Source: Pedobacter helvus (lineage in GTDB: Bacteria; Bacteroidota; Bacteroidia; Sphingobacteriales; Sphingobacteriaceae). Taken from it: 64,000 nt of DNA. Positions within the stretch are counted from its first letter, which is position 1. Each line of letters opens with the position of its first letter. This document shows, one piece after another, positions 28,129 to 36,441 of this stretch. A model generated the notes under the pieces. It had not been told where the DNA came from and did no database searches. It saw nothing but the letters and a program-made list of their open reading frames with translations. A program made the position numbers and the translations under genes. Location of the stretch: assembly GCF_005925325.1 (NCBI RefSeq), contig NZ_SRMP01000002.1:124001-188000 (forward strand), in the 5' to 3' direction.

Positions 28129-28154
28129 CGTCATTCCCGCGTAGGCGAGAATCT
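28129..28154. repeat. REP-like hairpin, CGTCATTCCCGC type
   Basis: ATTCCCGC and GCGAGAAT form an 8-bp stem with one mismatch around GTAG, inside CGTCATTCCCGCGTAGGCGA followed by GAATCT. Almost the same sequence occurs at 49985-50010. It lies 12 bp after uvrB. Confidence 0.7.
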
Positions 28155-28219
28155 CAATAGAGGGCTAGTTTGAAGGCGTAACTAATGGACCAATTCAACA
28201 AATGACAAATGAACAATTT

Positions 28220-28417
28220 ATGCAAGGACAAAATAGAAGTGAAATTTACCCAGGTTTAGAAGTGGGGATCATACTTAAAAAAGACCAAAGAAACGGAAAT
28301 GTAACTTACGGTGTGGTTGAAAAACTCTTGACCTCTGCTGCTTTCCACTCTAGAGGTATAAAAGTACGTTTAGAAGATGGACAGATAGGAAGAGTTTGTG
28401 AGATAGTGGAGGAATAA
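28220..28417 (+). CDS. ywbE: YwbE family protein (DUF2196)
   Basis: The 65-residue product from MQGQNRSEIYPGLEVGI matches the small YwbE family: GLEVGIILKKDQRNGNVTYG, then GIKVRLEDGQIGRVCEIVEE at the C-terminus. An upstream in-frame ATG at 28202 would add six residues, but the family normally begins at the equivalent of the chosen Met. The fold is a small beta barrel of unknown role, perhaps nucleic-acid binding. It lies downstream of uvrB on the same strand, with a REP-like hairpin between them. Confidence 0.88.
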   Translation: MQGQNRSEIYPGLEVGIILKKDQRNGNVTYGVVEKLLTSAAFHSRGIKVRLEDGQIGRVCEIVEE

Positions 28418-28514
28418 TAGGCCAGTATTGTAACAAATAACTAGATGACGAAAAGAATTGTAATGAAATTGCAATGAAAATCGTTAATTGAAACAAATAG
28501 CTTGAGGCAAAGTC

Positions 28515-28522
28515 TATATTTG
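28515..28522 (+). promoter_or_regulatory. -7 element for the DUF4834 gene
   Basis: TATATTTG matches TAnnTTTG fully and lies 16 bp before the ATG at 28539. A TTG occurs 24 bp upstream, slightly far for a -33 element. Confidence 0.5.
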
Positions 28523-28538
28523 TAATAAGAGTATAAAA

Positions 28539-28796
28539 ATGGGTGGAGTAATTAAATTTTTAATCATAGCAATTATTGTTTTATGGGTAATCAGGTTACT
28601 GGTAAGGATGATATTTCCTGCGGTAATTAGAAATGCCTTTAACAATATGCAAAATCAGGCCACAGGCCAACAGCAGCAACAAAGAGCTCGTCGTCCGGAA
28701 GGAACGATATCGATAGATTATATGCCTAAAAAAGAGAAGAAAAAGGGCAATGCCGATAATTTAGGTGATTTTGTGGATTACGAAGAAGTCAAATAA
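28539..28796 (+). CDS. DUF4834-like single-span membrane protein
   Basis: The 85-residue protein has one N-terminal membrane span (IKFLIIAIIVLWVIRLLVRM), a Gln-rich stretch and a basic segment, then a conserved-looking tail ISIDYMPKKEKKK and GDFVDYEEVK. This matches the Bacteroidota-specific DUF4834 proteins, which have no assigned function. The C-terminal part should be cytoplasmic by the positive-inside rule. It has its own -7 element, and its stop converges with an acyltransferase gene 21 bp away. Confidence 0.82.
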   Translation: MGGVIKFLIIAIIVLWVIRLLVRMIFPAVIRNAFNNMQNQATGQQQQQRARRPEGTISIDYMPKKEKKKGNADNLGDFVDYEEVK

Positions 28797-28817
28797 TCTT
28801 ACTGACTAGTAGTAAGA

Positions 28818-29900
28818 TCAAACGTTATTTCTCTTTGGTGAAAGCCATTTTCTAATTGGTAAATCGTAGAACTTCATCGCTAAATAGGCAATTAAAATTT
28901 GTATTACAATTACCGATGGAATAACCCACATCAATGTTTGGTGACTTGGCTGCCCCTGTGCGTAATAGTTTCCAAAAGCCCATAACGCAAAGTAATGCGT
29001 AATGTAAAGGGGATAGGAAAGCTGCCCAGAAAATCTGCAAATACCTTGCTGTGCCGGGTTCAATGTAGCTCCTGCCCCTAATGCAACCAAAAAAGGAAAA
29101 TAGACTACAATAATTAAAGGTTCTGTTAACCAATTCCAGTTATCGTTGTAAGGCACAAAAAAGGCCAAAGCTAATAACAAAGCTAGGATCGGAAAACCCA
29201 ATTTGTTCTTGATGATCAACCGATAACGAAATACACACATTCCTGCTAAAAAAGAGAAAGCTACTCTAACGCCGCCATCCCAAAAATTATCTTTAGACCA
29301 ACCTCCGCTAATATTTCCGGCAGATTTGGCTACATAGAAAATTCCCACTGCTGCTACAACTGCCAATAACAATAGCCAAATTCTTTTAAGTCGTTGTAAT
29401 ACTAAGGCGTAAACGATATTGGCAATGTACTCCCAAAAAAGTGTCCAGGCAGGGGCGTTTAAACCGAAGTTGTTAAAAGCTCGCTCCGCAATAATAGGAT
29501 AGGGGATCATCAATATGGATGTGCCAAATAGTAATACCATTTTCCAACCATTATATGCTTCCCACTGGTTGCCGAAAGGATCGAAAATAAATCCTAATAC
29601 ACCTAAAACAGTACCCAAAACTACAAGCGGATGCAATCGAATAAGTCTTTGTTTGAAAAATGTTTTCAATCCCATTTGTGGTAACCTGTCATCGTAAGCG
29701 TAGGCAACCACAAATCCCGAAAGGCAGAAGAAAAAATCTACGGCTAGATAAGCATGGGCAATCAGATCATCTGGATGTGGTGTGTACATCTCGATAAAGT
29801 GAAATATGACCACACCAAGAGCAGCTACACCACGTAGGCCATCTAAAATTTCGAAATGTGTTTTGGATTTGAAAACTGCACTGGCAGAAAGTTCGCTCAT
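28818..29900 (-). CDS. Acyltransferase 3 family membrane protein (OafA-like)
   Basis: The 360-residue protein has about ten membrane segments. The N-terminal LDGLRGVAALGVVIFHFIEM contains the conserved R and H of acyltransferase-3 enzymes, followed by YLAVDFFFCLSGFVVAYAYD, another family hallmark. Such proteins move acetyl or other acyl groups from cytoplasmic donors to surface glycans or peptidoglycan. It stands alone on the minus strand between the DUF4834 gene and a long repeat-bearing spacer. The acceptor is unknown; nearby glycan genes make O-acetylation plausible. Confidence 0.9.
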   Translation of the reverse strand: MSELSASAVFKSKTHFEILDGLRGVAALGVVIFHFIEMYTPHPDDLIAHAYLAVDFFFCLSGFVVAYAYDDRLPQMGLKTFFKQRLIRLHPLVVLGTVLGVLGFIFDPFGNQWEAYNGWKMVLLFGTSILMIPYPIIAERAFNNFGLNAPAWTLFWEYIANIVYALVLQRLKRIWLLLLAVVAAVGIFYVAKSAGNISGGWSKDNFWDGGVRVAFSFLAGMCVFRYRLIIKNKLGFPILALLLALAFFVPYNDNWNWLTEPLIIVVYFPFLVALGAGATLNPAQQGICRFSGQLSYPLYITHYFALWAFGNYYAQGQPSHQTLMWVIPSVIVIQILIAYLAMKFYDLPIRKWLSPKRNNV

Positions 29901-30000
29901 TTTGGTTCTAGTTGAACTTCAAGAATAAATATTTTGCTCGGCTTGAGCAAGGATTTTGTGTACGTACCTTGTTACATAAACCCGATTGAAGTGGAAATAC

Positions 30001-30114
30001 TTTTTGTTTTTATACCTGCTGTCATCCTGAACGCTAGTGAAGGATCTAAAAATTGAAGCAATTTTAGAGGTAGATTCCTCCTAACGTCGGAATGACAAGG
30101 ATCTAAAACAAAAA
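30001..30114. repeat. Nested inverted repeat, REP-like (GTCATCC type)
   Basis: The outermost arms TTTTTGTTTT (30001-30010) and AAAACAAAAA (30105-30114) match perfectly. Inside lie GTCATCC (30021) facing GGAATGAC (30089-30096), and an inner hairpin TCTAAAAATTG...CAATTTTAGA with one bulge. The overall plan resembles the other GTCATTnC elements. This 509-bp spacer (29901-30410) otherwise holds a possible 30-codon gene. Confidence 0.65.
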
Positions 30115-30248
30115 GATTGAAGCGTAAAGCGGGACTTACTTAAAAAGTATTTCTTAATTGCTTTTCAAAAACGATCAAATAAAATAACCATGTGTTAACA
30201 ATCAGTTAATTAGTGGTGTAGACTTTTGTGAAAGTTAATTATCATACT

Positions 30249-30341
30249 ATGCTTGAACTGTTTTTGATCGCCTGCTTAATTGTTTTTGTAGCGTTTTTCT
30301 TTAGTCCTTACGAATTAACCGTTGGCGAAGAAGAAGATTAA
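30249..30341 (+). CDS. Possible 30-residue membrane miniprotein
   Basis: An ATG at 30249 opens 30 codons: an N-terminal hydrophobic helix (LELFLIACLIVFVAFFFS), then PYELTVGEEEDstop with an acidic tail. One helix plus an acidic C-terminus is the usual look of small membrane proteins, and the frame uses Bacteroidota-like codons. There is no recognised family. A small hairpin (CTACAA/TTGTAG) follows at 30349-30363. It could also be a chance frame in an AT-rich spacer. Confidence 0.4.
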   Translation: MLELFLIACLIVFVAFFFSPYELTVGEEED

Positions 30342-30410
30342 CAACATCGACTACAAAAATTGTAGCTTTCTGCTAGGAAGGCCTGTCTTTTTTGTCTCTA
30401 AAAATAGCTT

Positions 30411-31262
30411 ATGGAGAAAAGGAATGTAGAAATCGTGGTGATTTCTGATGTGCATTTAGGCACTTATGGCTGCCATGCCAAAGAATTGTTGAAATACCTG
30501 AAAAGCATTAAACCAAAAACGCTGATCTTGAACGGAGATATCATTGACATTTGGCAGTTTAGCAAGCGATATTGGCCAGAAACGCACATGAAAATTTTAC
30601 GTAAGCTCATGAAGTTTGTGGTAGAAGGCGTAAATGTTTACTATCTAACTGGTAACCACGATGAGCTTTTGCGGAAATTTGCCGATATGCATTTGGGTAC
30701 TTTCCATTTGCAGAACAAGCTCATTTTAGAACTTGATGGCAAAAAAGCTTGGTTTTTTCATGGCGATATTTTCGATGTAACCATGCAACATTCTAAATGG
30801 TTGGCAAAGTTGGGTGCAATTGGTTACGACAGTTTAATTTTATTGAACAGCGTAGTGAACTGGTGCTTGAAATTGTTCGGTAGGGAGAAAATGAGCTTCT
30901 CTAAAAAGATCAAAGCTAAGTTTAAAGATGCGGTAAAATTTATCAATAGCTTTGAAGAAACTGCCGCAGAACTGGCTATTGAAAATGGATATCAATATGT
31001 GGTTTGTGGGCATATTCATCAGCCAGAAAAGAGAAATGTGCTGGTGAATGATGGAGAAGTGGTGTATTTGAATAGCGGCGATTGGGTAGAAAATTTAACT
31101 GCTTTAGAATACAATCAAGGTAATTGGGAGATTTTTAAATACGAAGCCAAGAACTTTGTGAAAGACGAGGTAGAGCAAGGAGAACTTTCTGATGGTGAAG
31201 ATCTTCATGGCAAGTTAGACGTGAACATTTTATTGCAGAAAATTAAGCTAGAAATTGCCTGA
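30411..31262 (+). CDS. LpxH-like metallophosphoesterase
   Basis: The 283-residue protein has the calcineurin-like metal motifs in order: SDVHLG, NGDIID, TGNHDE, FFHGD and CGHIHQP. This arrangement and length match Bacteroidota UDP-2,3-diacylglucosamine diphosphatase homologues, which would make lipid X for lipid A on the inner leaflet. A middle insert with a helical hairpin (LAKLGAIGYDSLILLNSVVN) is like the LpxH lid that binds acyl chains. No signal peptide is present. It is followed 30 bp later by a glycosyltransferase gene in the same direction. Other phosphoesterase roles are possible. Confidence 0.82.
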   Translation: MEKRNVEIVVISDVHLGTYGCHAKELLKYLKSIKPKTLILNGDIIDIWQFSKRYWPETHMKILRKLMKFVVEGVNVYYLTGNHDELLRKFADMHLGTFHLQNKLILELDGKKAWFFHGDIFDVTMQHSKWLAKLGAIGYDSLILLNSVVNWCLKLFGREKMSFSKKIKAKFKDAVKFINSFEETAAELAIENGYQYVVCGHIHQPEKRNVLVNDGEVVYLNSGDWVENLTALEYNQGNWEIFKYEAKNFVKDEVEQGELSDGEDLHGKLDVNILLQKIKLEIA

Positions 31263-31292
31263 AAAGTAAAAAATACAGATATTAGAAGCCGA

Positions 31293-32279
31293 ATGAAGAT
31301 ACTTTACGCCATACAGGGAACGGGCAATGGGCATGTGAGCAGAGCAAGGGAAATAGTTCCACTTTTACAGCAACATGGCGAAGTAGATTTGTTGATTTCG
31401 GGTACCCAAGTAGACGTGAAATTGTCGCAAGAAATCAAATACAATTTTCACGGTTTCAGCTTTATTTTTGGCAAAAAAGGTGGAGTAGATCATTACAAGA
31501 CTTGGAAAAATATGAACCTTCCTCAGTTTAGAAGGGACATGAAATCTATTCCATTAAAAGAATATAACCTAATTTTAAACGATTTTGAGCCAATTTCTGC
31601 CTGGGCATGCCGCTTACAAGGAATCGAAAGTGTATCGTTAAGCCATCAGGCTTCTTTTAAATCTAAAAAAGTTCCCCGCCCTAAAACGGTAGATTGGGGT
31701 AAGTTAATTCTAAGCAGGTACGCACCAACTACACATCATATTGGGTTTCATTTTGATACGTACGATGATTTTATTTATAAGCCTGTAATTAGAAGTGAAA
31801 TTAGACAGTTAGAACCGACCAATTTGGGGCATTATACCGTTTATTTGCCTGCAATTGACGATAAAGCTCTGGTGAATGTGCTAAAGCAAATTCCGAATGT
31901 GCGTTGGGAGGTTTTTTCTAAGCACACCAAAATTGCTTACGCCGATGCGAACGTTTTTGTAGAGCCAATTAACAACGAAAAGTTTAACCAGAGCATGGCC
32001 AGTTGCGAAGGCGTTTTTACTGGTGGCGGTTTCGAAGGGCCAGCAGAAGCTTTGCATTTAGGTAAAAAGTTATTGGTTGCGCCTATGCGATTTCAATACG
32101 AGCAGCAATGTAATGCTTATGCTTTAAAACAGTTCGGACTTCCAGTAATTTGGGGGAGTAACCACAATTGGGTGCCAATATTGAAAGATTTTGTCTCCAA
32201 TCCGCAAGAACATCAATTCTATTTTCCTGATGAAACTGCTGCAATTATTGCAAACACGGTAAATACTTTTGCCAGATAA
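31293..32279 (+). CDS. GT-B fold glycosyltransferase (MurG/UGT-like)
   Basis: The 328-residue protein starts MKILYAIQGTGNGHVSRARE, the glycine-rich donor loop seen in GT28-like and MJ1255-type glycosyltransferases. The C-terminal half has CEGVFTGGGFEGPAEALHLGK, matching the nucleotide-sugar binding region (GGGF-x-E). It has no membrane spans. Its tight linkage to an LpxH-like gene suggests an envelope lipid or glycan acceptor, which is inference. A pyrimidine-rich tract follows before the next gene. Confidence 0.82.
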   Translation: MKILYAIQGTGNGHVSRAREIVPLLQQHGEVDLLISGTQVDVKLSQEIKYNFHGFSFIFGKKGGVDHYKTWKNMNLPQFRRDMKSIPLKEYNLILNDFEPISAWACRLQGIESVSLSHQASFKSKKVPRPKTVDWGKLILSRYAPTTHHIGFHFDTYDDFIYKPVIRSEIRQLEPTNLGHYTVYLPAIDDKALVNVLKQIPNVRWEVFSKHTKIAYADANVFVEPINNEKFNQSMASCEGVFTGGGFEGPAEALHLGKKLLVAPMRFQYEQQCNAYALKQFGLPVIWGSNHNWVPILKDFVSNPQEHQFYFPDETAAIIANTVNTFAR

Positions 32280-32331
32280 ATTTCTTTACTTTGTGGCTAG
32301 TAACAAGTAAAAGTTTAGCGGATTGAAAATC

Positions 32332-32361
32332 CTTTTCACTTTTTACTTTCACTTTTTACTT
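32332..32361. repeat. ACTTTTT-type pyrimidine tract before a start codon
   Basis: The plus strand is built from near-repeats of CACTTTTTACTTT with a 7-8 nt period, ending 3 nt before the ATG at 32365. Similar tracts occur at 35754-35805 and 38611-38651. Confidence 0.6.
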
Positions 32362-32364
32362 AAA

Positions 32365-33342
32365 ATGATTGATCAGTTTAGAAGTCTACATCCTCTTAAT
32401 TTATTGCTGTTGGTGGCATATCTCATTTTAATGCGGATTGCTATCTTCTTAAATCTACCAGCGGAACTAAGTTTCGAGATTTTAGAACCTTACACCAAGC
32501 TGTTCATCAACGTTCCAAAAAATGCCCTTTCTTCAGAAGCTAATGTGTTTTTTGCTGCGGCAATCACCTTGGTGCAGGCGTTAATCTTTAATCGAATTGT
32601 AAACAATCACAACTTGTTGGCTAAGCCGAGTTATTTGCCGGCCTTACTTTACATCACGGGTACGAGTTTGTTTCTTCAGTTCCTGATACTTAGCCCCGCT
32701 TTAATTTGCAATTTCCTCATCATAGTTATCATAGATAAATTCTTAAAGCTATCTAAAACGGGTAGTGCAATGAGCATCATGTTTGATGTTGGAATGATCA
32801 TCGCTATTGGCACCTTAATCTACTTTCCTTTCATCTTGATGTTAGTAATGTTATGGCTAAGCCTACTAATGTATCGTGCCTTTAGTTGGCGTGAGTGGAT
32901 TTCAGGATTGATAGGCTTTTTAACCATATTTATATTTGTAGGTGTATTCTATTATTGGAATGACAACATTAACCGTTTCATTGAAATTTGGCAGCCGCTA
33001 ACCAATAAATTTCCTAATAATCTTCAAATTAATTACGACGATTATTTAGTGCTCATTCCTGTAGGTATTATCATGATTTTGGCTGCCTTGCAACTGCGTG
33101 AAAATTTTTTTAGAAGCTTTATCAGTACTCGTAAAGCATTTCAGATGTTGTTTTTTATGTTTTTGGTGAGCATCCTTAGTTTCTACACCAAGAAAGGAGT
33201 TACCGTTGCCCATTTTATCCTTTGTGTCCCTCCCGGAGCAGTCTTATTGGCTTATTATTTTTCAAATGCCAAAAAACGCTGGTTTTACGAAACATTATTC
33301 GCCATCTTGGTGATTTGCATCCAGTATTTTCTGTTTGTTTAG
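32365..33342 (+). CDS. DUF6427-like polytopic membrane protein
   Basis: I start the protein at MIDQFRSLHPLNLLLLVAYL (ATG 32365); the upstream in-frame extension is translated pyrimidine tract. The 325-residue product has about eight to ten membrane segments (for example LYITGTSLFLQFLILSPALI and FPFILMLVMLWLSLLMYR), with a conserved-looking SWREWISGLIGF loop. This resembles Bacteroidota DUF6427 proteins, which have no known function. It follows the glycosyltransferase by 85 bp on the same strand. Confidence 0.75.
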   Translation: MIDQFRSLHPLNLLLLVAYLILMRIAIFLNLPAELSFEILEPYTKLFINVPKNALSSEANVFFAAAITLVQALIFNRIVNNHNLLAKPSYLPALLYITGTSLFLQFLILSPALICNFLIIVIIDKFLKLSKTGSAMSIMFDVGMIIAIGTLIYFPFILMLVMLWLSLLMYRAFSWREWISGLIGFLTIFIFVGVFYYWNDNINRFIEIWQPLTNKFPNNLQINYDDYLVLIPVGIIMILAALQLRENFFRSFISTRKAFQMLFFMFLVSILSFYTKKGVTVAHFILCVPPGAVLLAYYFSNAKKRWFYETLFAILVICIQYFLFV

Positions 33343-33350
33343 TTTTCTTT

Positions 33351-33444
33351 GCCGCAGATTTATATTGATATATCAATTAAAAGATTTCGTAATCTCTCAA
33401 TCTATTTTAATCGTTTGAATACATAAAATCTGCGCATCTCTGGC
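33351..33444. repeat. GCCGCAGAT...ATCTGCGCATCTCTGGC inverted repeat, copy 1
   Basis: GCCGCAGATTTAT at the left end faces ATAAAATCTGCGCATCTCTG plus GC at the right end. The related copy at 60621-60684 has GCCACAGATGC facing GCATCTGCGGC. It starts 9 bp after the DUF6427 stop; the rest of the 237-bp spacer before coaX shows nothing else clear. Confidence 0.65.
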
Positions 33445-33579
33445 TAAATGGTTTTGCTTTAACCTTTTTTAACAAATTGATACCTCGAAACTTGTCAAAG
33501 ATTGATAGCTTTGTGGAATGAAACTGATAGCGATGTTTCTTCCTGTTTGTAATTTGTTGTTTGGTAATGTAAATATTTA

Positions 33580-34317
33580 ATGCATAATCTGGTCATAGAT
33601 ATTGGCAATACCTTTAGTAAACTAGCAATCTTTGAGCAAAAAAAACTCATTTATTTCCAGCAACTTGCAAGAGTTGAAGAGCGAGATCTCTTAAAGCTAA
33701 TTAGCGAATATCAGATAGAAAATTCGACGGTTTCTAGTGTAAATAATGCTATAGAAAACCTAGAGGAATTATTAAAAGCACATACCAATTATACTCGCTT
33801 TAGTACTGAGATAAAAGGTAAGGTTAAAAGCCACTATGAAAGTCCCAAAACTTTGGGATTAGATAGATGGGCAAAGGTAATTGCAGCACATTGCTTATAC
33901 AATGGAAACAATACTTTAATGATTGATGCGGGTACTTGCATTACCTACGATGTGCTTACCGCACAAGATGAATACTTTGGAGGAAGTATAAGTTTAGGAC
34001 TAAATATGCGTTTTAAGGCTTTAAATCATTACACGGGGCGCTTGCCTTTAGTAGAATGGGATAAAGAACAAGAAGAAATAGCAGAAGGGACTAATACTCA
34101 AAATGCAATTAAAAGAGGTGTTTTACAAGGAGCGCTTAACGAAATAGAAGGATTTATTGCCTTAGAGCATAAAAGAAATAAAGATTTAAAGGTGGTATTA
34201 ACAGGTGGAGACTCGCTTTTTTTGATCAAGCAATTAAAAAATAGCATATTTGCCGCCCAGATTACTCACGAACCATATTTGGTTTTAAAAGGCTTGAATG
34301 AAGTTATTACATTATAA
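33580..34317 (+). CDS. coaX: Type III pantothenate kinase
   Basis: The 245-residue protein shows the type III PanK signature: an N-terminal phosphate loop DIGNTFSKLAIF, TLGLDRWAKVIAA, MIDAGTCITYDVL and FGGSISLGLNMRFKAL, and GGDSLFL near the C-terminus. It phosphorylates pantothenate in the first step of coenzyme A synthesis in the cytosol. It is followed at a 1-nt gap by an outer-membrane protein gene, then lptC and a PpiD-like gene, an order I recall as common in Sphingobacteriaceae. Confidence 0.95.
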   Translation: MHNLVIDIGNTFSKLAIFEQKKLIYFQQLARVEERDLLKLISEYQIENSTVSSVNNAIENLEELLKAHTNYTRFSTEIKGKVKSHYESPKTLGLDRWAKVIAAHCLYNGNNTLMIDAGTCITYDVLTAQDEYFGGSISLGLNMRFKALNHYTGRLPLVEWDKEQEEIAEGTNTQNAIKRGVLQGALNEIEGFIALEHKRNKDLKVVLTGGDSLFLIKQLKNSIFAAQITHEPYLVLKGLNEVITL

Positions 34318-34318
34318 A

Positions 34319-35629
34319 ATGAACAATAAAATTAAGTGTGTATACATTGCAACGCTTTCTTTGCTAACGCTTTCGCTAGGCACTTATGCGCAAACAACTG
34401 TACAATCTCCATATTCTAAATTTGGTTTAGGAAATTTAAGAGGATCTGTTTTACCACAGCAAAGAGGTATGGCGGGTATCTCGGCAGGTGTTTTCAGGTC
34501 TAGCTATGTGAGTAACATCAACATGCAAAACCCAGCTTCTTATGCAGGTATCAACTTAACTGCTTTAGATATCGGTATGTCTGGTAGCATTACCGAATTA
34601 AAAACAAGTGGTTTAAGCGAAAGTAGTTTTAACTCATCATTAAGTCACGTAGCTTTTGCCTTTCCCGTAACTCAAAAATCGGCAGTAAGTATTGGTATTT
34701 TACCTTATTCAGAATTGGGTTACGATTTTAAAAACACAACCACCATAGGTACAGGTAACAGTGCTAAAACCGTAGATTATTTGTATAATGGCGAGGGTGG
34801 TTTATCTAAGGCTTACATCGGTTATGGTATACAGTTTGGTGATCATTTTAGAATTGGTGCTAATGCAGAATACCTTTTCGGCAACTTAATTCAGAGCAGA
34901 GCAACCGAAATAGTAGAAGGTGGTGCTGTTAACTCTCGCGACCAAGTGAAGAATAGTATTTATGGTATGAACTTTAGTTATGGTGCGCAATACGATTTTC
35001 GTTTAGGAAATAAAACTTCCTTAGTGCTGGGTTATTCAGGGTCTTCTAGCTCTAAATTAAATTCGGAAAGAAGCCAGTACACTACCATTTACAGTAAAGA
35101 CTCTCAAGGCAATCCACAATCTGCCACAGACACCTTAGATTTCGTGGAAAATGGGAAAACAGGTCTTAAGCTTCCTTTGATGCACAACTTCGGTTTTACT
35201 TTGCAAAAAGAAAACAAGTGGCTAATAGGTGCAGATTATCGTATGGGTAAGTGGTCTCAAATGAGTATCGATAATGTAAATCAAGGTCTTCAAAATACTT
35301 ACGGATTTTCTGTAGGAGGACAGTTTACGCCAGATATCACCTCAATTAATGGTTATTTCAAAAGAGTAGATTATCGCTTAGGTTTAACTTACGATAAAAC
35401 CTATATCCAAATGAACAACGAAGACGTGAAACAAATGGGCGTAACTTTCGGATTAGGTTTGCCGCTTCAATCTGCTTATGGAAGATCGTCTTTCTACAAA
35501 ATGAACGTATCTGCTGAAGTTGGTAGAAGAGGTAAAATAACTAATGGCTTAATCCAAGAGCGTTACGTTACTTTCCATTTAGGTTTCATGTTAAACGATA
35601 AGTGGTTCCAAAGATTTAGATTTGATTAA
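34319..35629 (+). CDS. Outer-membrane beta-barrel protein
   Basis: The start MNNKIKCVYIATLSLLTLSL at 34319 gives a signal peptide ending at TYAQ; an in-frame ATG at 34298 inside coaX would add seven residues. The 436-residue mature protein is rich in alternating aromatic and polar residues and ends with a Phe-rich final strand (LNDKWFQRFRFD). SPYSKFGLGNLRGSVLPQQR and GMAGISAGV resemble the start of FadL-like or Bacteroidota-specific outer-membrane proteins. It sits directly after coaX and 31 bp before lptC, so a role in envelope biogenesis is possible. The exact function is unknown. Confidence 0.8.
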   Translation: MNNKIKCVYIATLSLLTLSLGTYAQTTVQSPYSKFGLGNLRGSVLPQQRGMAGISAGVFRSSYVSNINMQNPASYAGINLTALDIGMSGSITELKTSGLSESSFNSSLSHVAFAFPVTQKSAVSIGILPYSELGYDFKNTTTIGTGNSAKTVDYLYNGEGGLSKAYIGYGIQFGDHFRIGANAEYLFGNLIQSRATEIVEGGAVNSRDQVKNSIYGMNFSYGAQYDFRLGNKTSLVLGYSGSSSSKLNSERSQYTTIYSKDSQGNPQSATDTLDFVENGKTGLKLPLMHNFGFTLQKENKWLIGADYRMGKWSQMSIDNVNQGLQNTYGFSVGGQFTPDITSINGYFKRVDYRLGLTYDKTYIQMNNEDVKQMGVTFGLGLPLQSAYGRSSFYKMNVSAEVGRRGKITNGLIQERYVTFHLGFMLNDKWFQRFRFD

Positions 35630-35660
35630 GGCCCATTGCTCGATTGCTGAATTGTAAATA

Positions 35661-36311
35661 ATGGTTAAAGTTAAATGGTTAATGTTCAATAGTCGATGGT
35701 CAATGATTACTCGTAATCGAACATCAAATTTTGCTCGACCTTATCTTTTTAAACTGCCTCTTTTTGTCTTTTTACTTTTTACTTTTACCTTTTTACTTTC
35801 TTCTTGCGAAGGCGATGACTTGAAAAAAGTATCAGCCATTGATGCGAAAAAAGTTGCGCTAACTAAAGACCGTACTTATGGGGTTGAGGTAGTTTATAGC
35901 GATTCTGCAAAAGTGAAGGCGAAAGGTTACGCACCCATTTTAGATAAAGTTACACCATCGGCAGGAGCGGTTTACAGCGAGATGCCAAAGGGCGTGAAAA
36001 TCTATTTCTTAGATGATTTTTTAAAAACCAAAGGTAGTATCACTTCAGATTATGCTATTAATAAGGAAACAGAAAAAATTACCATCTTTAGAAAAAACGT
36101 AGTGGTAGTTACCGATAACATGACCTTTACTACCGAAGAGCTTACCTGGGACCAGAATAAGCAATTATATACTTCGCCAGCAGGAACGGTGACTACAAAA
36201 GACGGTAATATTCTAAACGGAACCAGCTTTTCTGCACCTCAAGATTTCAGCACTTACAGTATCACTATGCCATCTGGGCAAGCCAATGTAGAGAATGGAA
36301 AACTGCCTTAA
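35661..36311 (+). CDS. lptC: LPS export periplasmic lipoprotein LptC
   Basis: The product has 216 residues from 35661; an internal Met15 (35703) may be the true start. The lipobox is FLLSSC. The hydrophobic core of the signal (FVFLLFTFTFLL) is encoded by an ACTTTTT-type tract. The mature part has the LptC jelly-roll pattern: GVEVVYSDSAKVKAKGYAP, MPKGVKIYFL, VVVVTDNMTFTTEELTWD and QLYTSPAGTVTTKDGN followed by LNGTSF, as in LptA/LptC OstA-like repeats. It passes lipopolysaccharide from the LptBFG complex to LptA in the periplasm. Confidence 0.88.
   Translation: MVKVKWLMFNSRWSMITRNRTSNFARPYLFKLPLFVFLLFTFTFLLSSCEGDDLKKVSAIDAKKVALTKDRTYGVEVVYSDSAKVKAKGYAPILDKVTPSAGAVYSEMPKGVKIYFLDDFLKTKGSITSDYAINKETEKITIFRKNVVVVTDNMTFTTEELTWDQNKQLYTSPAGTVTTKDGNILNGTSFSAPQDFSTYSITMPSGQANVENGKLP
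35754..35805. repeat. ACTTTTT-type pyrimidine tract inside the lptC signal peptide
   Basis: This run of CTTTTTACTTTTTACTTTTA-like units encodes residues of the LptC hydrophobic core. The same word family lies before the starts at 32365 and 38659. Confidence 0.55.
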
Positions 36312-36441
36312 TCTATACTGAAATTTAGCACTCTATCTTCCTAGTTTTCAACTCAAAAAACAATTGAAATTTAATATTTTCTATTTTGTTTCAAATTTGT
36401 ATCTTGCGCCCTCTTAAAATAAAATTAATATAAAGAATAAT

